Assembly (NCBI GenBank): GCA_913041075.1
Contig: CAJWGZ010000063.1
Span: 1-5,985, forward strand
Source: an uncultured Fidelibacterota bacterium
GTDB taxonomy: Bacteria > Fidelibacterota > Marinisomatia > Marinisomatales > TCS55
DNA length: 5,985 nucleotides
Direction of reading: 5' to 3'
Part shown: piece after piece, positions 1 through 5,002 of the stretch
Position numbering within the stretch: the stretch's first letter is position 1
How the letters are laid out: each line of letters starts with the position of its first letter
Program-made: the position numbers and the translations under genes
The notes under the pieces: model-generated
Database searches by the model: none
Seen by the model: the letters and a program-made list of their open reading frames with translations, nothing else
What the model was told of the DNA's origin: nothing

Positions 1-604
1 CATGAGTTACAATGCCCCAGATTTGAAAATCATTACTTTCGTCTACTGCTATTGGTGGATAATCTGGATTTTCCGGTAGAAGTAAAATGGTGCCATCTTG
101 TAATTGCAGTCGCTTGACAGTGAATTCACCATCAACAATACAGATCGCAATATCGCTGTCTTTTGGAACGAGAGATCGATCTACGATCAATAGATCGCCA
201 TCATAGATAGTAGCCCCCATCATAGAATCTCCCTTGACACGGACGGAAAAGGTGGTGGTGGGATTCTTGACCAAATGCTGGTTTAGATTCAAACGCATGG
301 CCACATGGTCATCTGCTAAAGTGGGGAGACCTGCCGCTACACTCGATTCAAAAAAGGGTATAGTTATATCATCGCTTATAATTACAGGATTGAGGATCAA
401 GGCTCTTTTCCCAGAGTAGCCTTTGCTCCGTTCCAATACTCCAGCCTGCTCCAGTTCATTCACATACCAGTTTACTGTGCCAGGGGATTTAATATGCAAC
501 CCATCCATTATTTCAGCGAATGTTGGTGGACAACCATGACTATCAGTAAAAGTTTGTATAAAGTCAACAAACCGTTGTTTTTTTGGCGATAAATATGATT
601 TCAT
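1..604 (-). CDS. LexA/UmuD-type autocleaving SOS repressor (3' end outside window)
   Basis: The 201 visible residues start MKSYLSPKKQ and are open to the left edge. Residues 1-70 form a LexA-like winged helix-turn-helix (PPTFAEI at 26-32, then a recognition helix around K39-S40-P41 to V48). Residues about 81-201 are a peptidase S24 domain: cleavage site A91-G92, nucleophile S127 in GDSM and general base K164 in FTVKRL. The Ser-Lys spacing of 37 equals that of LexA and UmuD. The C-terminal half (NLNQHL, GDSMM, DGDLLIVD, VDGEFTVKRLQL) resembles UmuD more than LexA, yet UmuD has no DNA-binding domain. In this family RecA-stimulated self-cleavage inactivates the repressor and derepresses SOS genes. 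The ATG at 604 has an SD (AAGGA, complement of 614-618, 9 nt away). A divergent cold-shock gene shares the upstream region. The family assignment is secure; whether it acts as the global LexA or as a local polymerase regulator is inferred. Confidence 0.93.
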   Translation of the reverse strand, partial: MKSYLSPKKQRFVDFIQTFTDSHGCPPTFAEIMDGLHIKSPGTVNWYVNELEQAGVLERSKGYSGKRALILNPVIISDDITIPFFESSVAAGLPTLADDHVAMRLNLNQHLVKNPTTTFSVRVKGDSMMGATIYDGDLLIVDRSLVPKDSDIAICIVDGEFTVKRLQLQDGTILLLPENPDYPPIAVDESNDFQIWGIVTH

Positions 605-628
605 TTATATATGTCCTTGTTCAAAACT

Positions 629-653
629 AGTAAATTACTCGTAAATAATTTAC
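629..653. promoter_or_regulatory. Candidate operator: clustered GTAA/TTAC palindromes between lexA-like gene and csp
   Basis: Two near-abutting palindromes lie here: AGTAA-a-TTACT (629-639) and GTAAAT-a-ATTTAC (641-653). GTAAAT also occurs as a direct repeat with an 11-bp period (630-635 and 641-646), and the outer pair forms GTAAAT-N12-ATTTAC. The cluster sits 25 bp upstream of the repressor start and just upstream of a TATAAG (656-661) that could be the -10 of the plus-strand promoter. LexA-family repressors normally bind such dyads in their own promoters, so autoregulation and co-control of the cold-shock gene are inferred. The motif is not the E. coli CTGT-N8-ACAG or the Bacillus CGAAC-N4-GTTCG box. 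Confidence 0.55.
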
Positions 654-713
654 ACTATAAGAAAGTGCTTGTGGTAGAAATTTTTACGAAATTAAGCGTA
701 TGATAAAACGAGC

Positions 714-920
714 ATGCGCATGACGGGTACTGTTAAAGAATATGATCGGAATCGTGGATTTGGATTTATTACCGGCGATGATGGTGATGATTATTTTGTC
801 CATGTATCTGGTCTAGGGCCAAAGTTGCAGAAATTTGGTTTACGGGCCGGACAGCAAGTGGCCTTTGATACAGATTACGACCACAAGGGAGATAAGGCCA
901 TCAACGTACGGCCGGGCTAA
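714..920 (+). CDS. Cold-shock-domain protein
   Basis: This 68-aa protein is a single cold-shock domain, a five-stranded OB-fold that binds single-stranded RNA or DNA and acts as an RNA chaperone in the cytoplasm. RNP1 is R14-G-F-G-F-I19 and RNP2 is Y27-F-V-H-V-S32. The length matches typical CspA proteins (65-70 aa). The usual KWFN after the first strand reads KEYD here, so the surface tryptophan is Glu9 and the following Phe is Tyr10. RNP2 ends HVS instead of HFS. The start could be the ATG at 714 or the one at 720; starting at 720 gives MTGTVK, which matches the family N-terminus better. Neither has a convincing SD. The gene is divergent from the LexA-like repressor, sharing a regulatory region, and convergent with the M48 protease gene. 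Regulation by the repressor is possible but inferred. Confidence 0.93.
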   Translation: MRMTGTVKEYDRNRGFGFITGDDGDDYFVHVSGLGPKLQKFGLRAGQQVAFDTDYDHKGDKAINVRPG

Positions 921-936
921 TAGTCAACTAGTCCGG
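912..936. terminator. Small hairpin between convergent genes, possible bidirectional terminator
   Basis: CCGGGCTA (912-919) pairs with TAGTCCGG (929-936) over 8 bp including one G-U wobble, with a 9-nt loop. It spans the stop codon of the cold-shock gene and lies in the only space between it and the convergent protease gene. No run of T follows on either strand, so it is not a classical intrinsic terminator. It may be a weak transcript-end structure, or coincidental. Confidence 0.3.
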
Positions 937-945
937 ATAGTATAA

Positions 946-2085
946 TTAATTGGTTTCTGGTAGCGCATAGTTTTCTGCAAAGGCTAGGCGCTCTCCAATA
1001 GGCGGGTGAGAATAATATAGCAATTTGACCCACCACTCTGGGTAGGCGTTGGACAAATTCCTGTTTGCCAGACCAGCCATTGCTTTTTGGAAAGCATCTT
1101 TATCTGGAAATAGTTCCAGCGATGTTTGATCTGCCTGCCGTTCAAAAAAACGAGATAGTAAATTATTTAAGGGCCCAAACAGTAGGCCTGATAATAGACC
1201 CATGATCAGACCAAATATGGGGAAAAGAGCAAGATTTGCTGTATTGGAAGTTAGAAACTCAGGAAAGAGTGTTTTCATAATTATATTGAGTAAATAGAAC
1301 GTGATCAGTTGTTGAATGGTGCCGATAACGATATTTTTTGGTAAATGAGAAAAACGGTAATGGCCAACTTCATGTGCAATGACAGATGTTATTTCAGGCA
1401 GGCTCATATGCGTCAGCAAATTATCTGCAATGACCACCCTTCTGGTTTTACCCATGCCAGCTAGAAATGCATTCTCTTTTTTTGTCTGACGACTCATATC
1501 TTGCTTGAAAAATCCACTGGGCCTTAGACCAGCTTTGTTCAAGATCTCAGATAGCTGGCTGGTTAATTTTTCATCTTCAATTGGATCATATTTATTGAAG
1601 ATCGGGAGTATGACTACTGGAAACAGAGTTACAAATACTATTGAAACCAGAGTGGTCGCAATCCCGGCTACGAGCCACCATGTATCAGGGAATTCAGCAA
1701 ATACCCAAAACAGTAAGCCTAACAGCAACGGTAATAACACTAGGCTCACAACAAACGACTTTAGTTGATCGATGGCCCAGGTTTTTGGGGTGTAATTAGA
1801 GAAGCCCCACTTGTGTTCATGGATATAGCCAGAATAATAACCTAATGGCAATCCAATTATGGTGGTTAGGAATAGAAAAACTACTAAATAGAACAGAAAT
1901 GCCCAGATAAAGGAAATATTCAGATTAGCCAGGGAATGACTAAATCCACTGAAATAAAAAACTAGAATAAATGCAAATGATAAAAAGGACCCGCAAAGGC
2001 CAATCAATCGGTTTTCCTTTTCGTATTTTTTTGCCTGCTGCTGTTTATTAGCATCCAATAGGGGGTGTATGCTGTTTTGGTCCAT
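946..2085 (-). CDS. Ste24-like M48 family integral membrane zinc protease
   Basis: This is a 379-aa protein from the ATG at 2085; an in-frame TTG two codons upstream (2091) is possible but less likely. Numbered from that TTG, the zinc site is H240-E-V-G-H244 with the third ligand E317 in FFERQAD. Further Ste24/CAAX-protease-1 hallmarks are HEHKWGFSN (91-99) followed by DQLKS, PIFNKYDP (163-170), TKKENAFLAGMGKTRR (203-218) and SHPPIGER (361-368). Six or seven hydrophobic segments cover about 32-50, 60-87, 107-131, 135-165, 250-275 and 287-311. The N-terminal module and the DQLKS region separate it from HtpX, which is shorter (about 290 aa). Eukaryotic Ste24 cleaves prenylated CAAX proteins. 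Bacteria lack that substrate class, so envelope quality control is the usual inference. It is the last gene of a five-gene run, 14 nt after the preceding stop, and has no clear SD, suggesting coupled translation. Confidence 0.93.
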   Translation of the reverse strand: MDQNSIHPLLDANKQQQAKKYEKENRLIGLCGSFLSFAFILVFYFSGFSHSLANLNISFIWAFLFYLVVFLFLTTIIGLPLGYYSGYIHEHKWGFSNYTPKTWAIDQLKSFVVSLVLLPLLLGLLFWVFAEFPDTWWLVAGIATTLVSIVFVTLFPVVILPIFNKYDPIEDEKLTSQLSEILNKAGLRPSGFFKQDMSRQTKKENAFLAGMGKTRRVVIADNLLTHMSLPEITSVIAHEVGHYRFSHLPKNIVIGTIQQLITFYLLNIIMKTLFPEFLTSNTANLALFPIFGLIMGLLSGLLFGPLNNLLSRFFERQADQTSLELFPDKDAFQKAMAGLANRNLSNAYPEWWVKLLYYSHPPIGERLAFAENYALPETN

Positions 2086-2099
2086 TTGCAATTATTTTT

Positions 2100-2738
2100 T
2101 TATGATGCTAAATCTAAATTTTCTAATCTACCAGTTTTGATAAATTGTTTGATCAAATTTGTGGCGTAAACGCCAATTATATGTCCCCCGCTGACAATCT
2201 CTAAGTGTATAGAAAATCCATTATTTTTCATTTCTGCGGCTACGGTGATGCTTTTTTTATGATCTACCACAGAATCATCCTTGCCGTGTATCATTAGAAT
2301 GGGGGTATGTTTACTTTCCATTGAAGCAGAGTTAATCAGTTCTTCTGGTTCTCTTACCCAGGCTGCCACAGGAATGATACCGCGCAGTTGGCACTGCATT
2401 CCTAATCCGTAGCGTAATGACAGGCTGCCACCCATGGAAAACCCGAATAAGATTATATTATCCGGATCGAACCCATCATTCATTACTTGTTTAATAAGTG
2501 TATCCAATAAGTTAAAAGTTTTCTTTACCTTCCAACCCTTCTCAGGCGAACCGCTAAACCAAGTGTGCCCTTGGCCCGCGCTGGCTTTATAGGGTGCCCG
2601 TGGAATATACCATTTCGCAGATTGAATTCTCATGGCCCTCGCTACAGGTACCATTGAATGTTCTGACCCAGTCCAGCCGTGAAGTCCGATTACCGCAATC
2701 CTTGGGGACTCTGATTCCTGGTGATAGTTAAGTATCAT
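2100..2738 (-). CDS. Alpha/beta hydrolase (carboxylesterase / dienelactone hydrolase-like)
   Basis: This 212-aa protein is a compact alpha/beta-hydrolase. The oxyanion strand motif is GLHGWTGSE (18-26). The nucleophile elbow is G99-F-S101-M-G, the acid is probably D155 in HGKDDSVVD, and the base is H186 in GGH. Order and spacing fit the phospholipase/carboxylesterase and dienelactone hydrolase group of about 200-230 aa, which has little or no cap domain. There is no signal peptide, so it is probably cytosolic and hydrolyses small carboxyl esters; the substrate cannot be read from sequence. The start is ATG 2738, 9 nt after the preceding stop, with only a weak purine stretch (AAAGAA) as SD. 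That short gap places it in the same transcript as its neighbours. Confidence 0.88.
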   Translation of the reverse strand: MILNYHQESESPRIAVIGLHGWTGSEHSMVPVARAMRIQSAKWYIPRAPYKASAGQGHTWFSGSPEKGWKVKKTFNLLDTLIKQVMNDGFDPDNIILFGFSMGGSLSLRYGLGMQCQLRGIIPVAAWVREPEELINSASMESKHTPILMIHGKDDSVVDHKKSITVAAEMKNNGFSIHLEIVSGGHIIGVYATNLIKQFIKTGRLENLDLAS

Positions 2739-2747
2739 CGTTCTTTA

Positions 2748-3023
2748 TTAGTCACAGCAGCAATCATCTACAAAAGCAATTGTTTCTAAATCAAATTCTT
2801 CATCAGTTAGTCCTAGCAATTGATACCTGATACAAATTCCAATATTCATTCCTTCAATATTACCAATCTCAGCCAAGTCGTCCTGGGTTACTTTCTTGAA
2901 TAAAAAACCTTCCAATAAACCGCCTCCGCAACTAGCACATTCAGGGTTATCTTCGCAAGTAACCAGCAAAAAGAGCGACAATGTGAGTATAATTGTTAGA
3001 AATATTCTCATCCCCAATGCCAT
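2748..3023 (-). CDS. Small cysteine-rich exported or membrane-anchored protein, unknown function
   Basis: I do not recognise a family for this 91-aa protein. Residues 6-21 are a hydrophobic export segment (RIFLTIILTLSLFLLV) followed by T22-C23. This resembles a lipobox, but Thr at -1 is atypical, so lipidation is uncertain. The remainder is acidic and Cys-rich, with C23, C29, C32 (CASC), C64 and a terminal DDCCCD containing C88, C89 and C90. Seven cysteines in 91 residues suggests disulfides or metal binding. The start codon ATG 3023 overlaps the stop of the preceding gene by one base (TAATG), a sign of translational coupling. An internal ATG at 3011 (Met5) is possible but is immediately preceded by GGGG without proper spacing. 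Being within a conserved-looking gene run supports it as real; its role is unknown. Confidence 0.72.
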   Translation of the reverse strand: MALGMRIFLTIILTLSLFLLVTCEDNPECASCGGGLLEGFLFKKVTQDDLAEIGNIEGMNIGICIRYQLLGLTDEEFDLETIAFVDDCCCD

Positions 3024-3331
3024 TATTTTTTGAAATTTGGTTTAGCGGTTAAAACCCATCTGGCATTAGACGGCGTGCGACTGGGCTCCATACGATACAG
3101 TTCACCAGTAGTTGTATCCAGTAGGTAATGCCAGTGCGTACGATCGATACTAAAACTCTGCAACTGGTAGCGACCACTGGGACCAATGGTTGTGTCACCG
3201 CTAAGATAAGCATCAATTCGACCTAGCATGACTTTCAAGGAGTCGTCCTCTATTTGGCTAGCTCCCAGGAAAATAAATATGCATATGGTTGCCAGAGTGC
3301 CTGTAATGAATCCACTAAGATATTTTTTCAT
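3023..3331 (-). CDS. 102-aa membrane-anchored protein, unknown function
   Basis: The start is ATG 3331 because a strong SD (GGAGGAA, complement of 3337-3343) lies 5 nt upstream. An upstream in-frame ATG at 3373 would overlap the end of the MBL gene and lacks an SD. Residues 5-23 form one hydrophobic segment after MKKY, so the protein is an N-in signal anchor or has an uncleaved signal, with the C-terminal part outside. Residues about 53-95 read as a small beta-rich unit: RYQLQSFSIDRTHWHYLLDTTTGELYRMEP followed by WVLTA. The LDTTTGELY pattern resembles short strand-turn-strand repeats in envelope proteins, but I cannot name the family. It follows the MBL gene after a 25-nt gap and its stop overlaps the start of the next gene by one base. 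Confidence 0.8.
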   Translation of the reverse strand: MKKYLSGFITGTLATICIFIFLGASQIEDDSLKVMLGRIDAYLSGDTTIGPSGRYQLQSFSIDRTHWHYLLDTTTGELYRMEPSRTPSNARWVLTAKPNFKK

Positions 3332-3336
3332 TGGTA

Positions 3337-3343
3337 TTCCTCC
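3337..3343 (-). promoter_or_regulatory. Strong ribosome binding site deciding the 102-aa protein start
   Basis: GGAGGAA on the minus strand lies 5 nt before ATG 3331. It is the best SD in the window and fixes the start there rather than at the upstream in-frame ATG (3373). Confidence 0.8.
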
Positions 3344-3356
3344 ACTTTTATCTAGG

Positions 3357-4004
3357 TTAACGGTTGGCTTCATAATCCGCCATCCGGGTTATAAAATCTT
3401 CTTCATCCTTTGCCTGGAGCAATGGACTGATGCGCACATTTTCATCGATACTAATGGTTGGTTGTTTACCATAATCATGACCGGGATAAATTAGTATATC
3501 ACCGGGTAATGATAAAATCTTATCATATACACTATGATATAATTCCCGTGTATCTGCATAGGAGTTAACAGTCCGGCCTGTTCGGCCCACGAAAAGTGTG
3601 TCTCCAGTGAAAAGAATATTACCCATTTTATAGCAGACAGAGTCGGGGAAATGCCCAGGTGTATGCATTACATCAATATTAATATGCCCCAATATAAGCC
3701 TATCCTTATCATCAACCGGGTGAAATAGATCAGTTGGCGTAAAATGGATCAATTCCTTGTAACCGATATATTTTGCTTTTGGATAGTGATTAAGGAATTG
3801 GGTCAAATAAGCGGTGTGATCTCCATGAGTGTGGGTGATTAAAATAGCGTCTAACTGGTTGCTAATATGCGCTTCTATAGTTTTCACTGGAACAGCAGCA
3901 TCCACCATGAATTGAATACCAGTTTGCATGCAGGTAACCAAGTAGGTGAAATTATCATCGTACCCACCGCGAAAGGAACGGATCGAAAAATCAGTATCAA
4001 ACAT
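3357..4004 (-). CDS. Metallo-beta-lactamase-fold hydrolase, glyoxalase II / persulfide dioxygenase-like
   Basis: This is a 215-aa protein from ATG 4004. Metal ligands in that numbering are H58-T-H60-G-D62-H63 (the HxHxDH motif), H118 in TPGHFPDS, D135 in FTGDTLF and H176 in IYPGHDYG. The distances and the motifs LFVGRTGRT and PGHDYG match the hydroxyacylglutathione hydrolase (GloB)/ETHE1 branch of the MBL superfamily. GloB hydrolyses S-lactoylglutathione; ETHE1-type persulfide dioxygenases oxidise glutathione persulfide with one iron held by two His and one Asp. Sequence alone does not separate the two here, although PGHDYG with a shortened C-terminus is common in the ETHE1-like group. An in-frame TTG at 4037 preceded by AGAAGA would add 11 residues; the ATG has no SD, so the start is undecided. 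It is the first gene of the minus-strand run and probably cytosolic. Confidence 0.88.
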   Translation of the reverse strand: MFDTDFSIRSFRGGYDDNFTYLVTCMQTGIQFMVDAAVPVKTIEAHISNQLDAILITHTHGDHTAYLTQFLNHYPKAKYIGYKELIHFTPTDLFHPVDDKDRLILGHINIDVMHTPGHFPDSVCYKMGNILFTGDTLFVGRTGRTVNSYADTRELYHSVYDKILSLPGDILIYPGHDYGKQPTISIDENVRISPLLQAKDEEDFITRMADYEANR

Positions 4005-4019
4005 AAGTAAATATTTTAA

Positions 4020-4031
4020 AATGATTTCATT
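4020..4031. promoter_or_regulatory. 12-bp palindrome upstream of the MBL gene
   Basis: AATGA-tt-TCATT is a perfect 5-bp inverted repeat with a 2-bp centre. It lies 16 bp upstream of ATG 4004 in the divergent region. It could be an operator, or part of the coding region if the TTG at 4037 is the true start. It may be chance in AT-rich DNA. Confidence 0.25.
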
Positions 4032-4052
4032 GGGCAATAGTTTATCTTCTGA

Positions 4053-4081
4053 TTAGTTGAAATGCACTATTTTAGTTGAAA
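4053..4081. promoter_or_regulatory. Perfect 10-bp direct repeat in the divergent intergenic region
   Basis: TTAGTTGAAA occurs at 4053-4062 and again at 4072-4081, a 19-bp period that is close to two helical turns. It is followed by TATTAT (4084-4089), a possible -10 for the plus-strand genes. Repeats with this spacing can be activator or repressor sites, and TTGAAA within them also resembles a -35 element. The region between the two divergent operons (4005-4104) must hold promoters for both. Confidence 0.4.
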
Positions 4082-4104
4082 AATATTATCATTAGAGGTT
4101 CATC

Positions 4105-4317
4105 ATGAAACAAACAGGTATTTACCTTATCCTTGGTGGCGCTGTGGTGTTTATTTTGGTCTTTATTGGTAAGATCATGGCACTGGTGTTCAATAATCCA
4201 CTTCTTGGTCTCGCGCTTATGGCTGTAGTTATTGGTGTATTTATTTTACTATACAGTATCATCCAGGAAGAAAGAGTGGCAAAAAAAGACGAATCATTTC
4301 GGGGGATTGATAAATGA
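4105..4317 (+). CDS. Small inner-membrane protein with two TM segments
   Basis: This 70-aa protein has two hydrophobic helices, about residues 5-28 and 32-53, joined by FNNP (29-32), then a charged tail (QEERVAKKDESFRGIDK). The positive tail suggests that both termini are cytoplasmic. I recognise no specific family. The SD AGAGG (4094-4098) lies 6 nt before the ATG. The stop overlaps the next gene's start by four bases (ATGA), so the two are translationally coupled. A partnership with the UPF0145 protein is a reasonable inference. Confidence 0.78.
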   Translation: MKQTGIYLILGGAVVFILVFIGKIMALVFNNPLLGLALMAVVIGVFILLYSIIQEERVAKKDESFRGIDK

Positions 4318-4637
4318 AGATAGTAACAACTGATACTATCGCAGGTTATACTATAACGGAGTCTTTAGGTTCTGTAATTGGCAATACGATAAGGGCTCGT
4401 CATTTGGGAAAAGATATTTCTGCAGGATTGAGGAGTCTAGTAGGTGGCGAAATCACTGAATATACGGGTATGATGGCAGAATCCAGGGAACAGGCCTTGC
4501 AGCGCATGTTGGATCGTGCAAAAGAATTGAATGCTGATGCGGTTGTAGGAATACGCTTTCAGACATCAATGATAATGCAAGGTTCAGCTGAATTGTTAGT
4601 TTACGGTACTGCTGTACAATTGGTGCAAAATAAATAA
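4314..4637 (+). CDS. UPF0145 (YbjQ-like, putative heavy-metal-binding) protein
   Basis: This 107-aa protein matches the length and pattern of the YbjQ/UPF0145 family. It starts with a short strand (MKIVTTDTIAGYTI). Conserved blocks follow: SLVGGEITEYTGMMAESREQA (41-61), ELNADAVVGIRF (71-82) and ELLVYGTAVQL (93-103). Family members are small, soluble, probably oligomeric proteins labelled 'putative heavy-metal-binding'; there are no cysteines or histidine clusters here to support metal binding (H30 is the only His), and the function is not established. The start ATG 4314 overlaps the preceding stop by four bases and has GGGGGA 7 nt upstream. Confidence 0.9.
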   Translation: MKIVTTDTIAGYTITESLGSVIGNTIRARHLGKDISAGLRSLVGGEITEYTGMMAESREQALQRMLDRAKELNADAVVGIRFQTSMIMQGSAELLVYGTAVQLVQNK

Positions 4638-4702
4638 AGCGACCAAATAAGTTTACCTTTACATTCAGCAATCAACCTTAAGATAACTTTTGGAGAATAA
4701 TA

Positions 4703-5002
4703 ATGATTGAATTTTTAACATGGATGCCTGCAGTAGTATTGCCTGGCGCTGCATTAATACAATTGGTAAAACTTTGGAAAACCCACGATCCAAGTGGGGT
4801 CAGCACTTTATCATGGCTGTTGTTCGGTGTTGCTAATATAGGTGCCTATGTTTTGTTTGCCCAAACGGGGGGGTATTTTTCCGTGCAGGCTATAATGGCT
4901 TTTTTGTTAACGTCCGTGCTTAATTTTTGGATTGTATGGACTGTATTGAAATATCGATTTAAACCTAATGAAAACGATGAACTAGAAAGGACAACTGATT
5001 AA
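4703..5002 (+). CDS. SemiSWEET / PQ-loop-like three-TM protein
   Basis: This 99-aa protein has three hydrophobic segments, about 7-25, 36-54 and 62-83, and a hydrophilic C-terminal tail. That is the size and layout of bacterial SemiSWEETs, which dimerise to form a sugar uniporter. The loop after helix 1 reads IQLVKLWKTHDPSGVSTLSW (19-38) and matches the SemiSWEET pattern PQxxKxxKTKDxSGIS, but the Pro of the PQ pair is Ile19 here. The nearest Pro residues are at 9 and 14, and N74 in helix 3 could be the usual Asn. Transport and substrate are therefore unproven. The SD GGAGA (4692-4696) is 6 nt upstream. The following lipoprotein gene starts directly after the stop (TAAATG), indicating co-transcription. 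Confidence 0.78.
   Translation: MIEFLTWMPAVVLPGAALIQLVKLWKTHDPSGVSTLSWLLFGVANIGAYVLFAQTGGYFSVQAIMAFLLTSVLNFWIVWTVLKYRFKPNENDELERTTD

Noticed and set aside
234..419. Plus-strand open frame of 61 codons antisense to the LexA-like gene
   Set aside because: It lies wholly inside a gene with intact catalytic motifs and has no family resemblance or SD.
1505..1768. Plus-strand open frame of 87 codons antisense to the M48 protease gene
   Set aside because: Shadow of the protease coding sequence; Ser/Asn/Thr-rich without any domain pattern.
2086..2091. TTG start of the M48 protease two codons before the ATG
   Set aside because: It adds only two residues, has no SD advantage, and ATG 2085 is the commoner codon.
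3332..3373. N-terminal extension of the 102-aa protein to the ATG at 3373
   Set aside because: It would overlap the end of the MBL gene and lacks an SD, whereas GGAGGAA sits correctly before ATG 3331.
3228..3494. Plus-strand open frame of 88 codons antisense to the MBL and 102-aa genes
   Set aside because: It overlaps two better supported genes, including their strong SD, and shows no recognisable protein pattern.
4453..4671. Minus-strand open frame of 72 codons antisense to UPF0145
   Set aside because: It overlaps a clear family member and has no SD or homology signal.
4638..4702. Possible terminator or promoter in the 65-nt gap after UPF0145
   Set aside because: No GC-rich stem with a T-run and no convincing -35/-10 pair was seen; only the SD for the next gene is clear.
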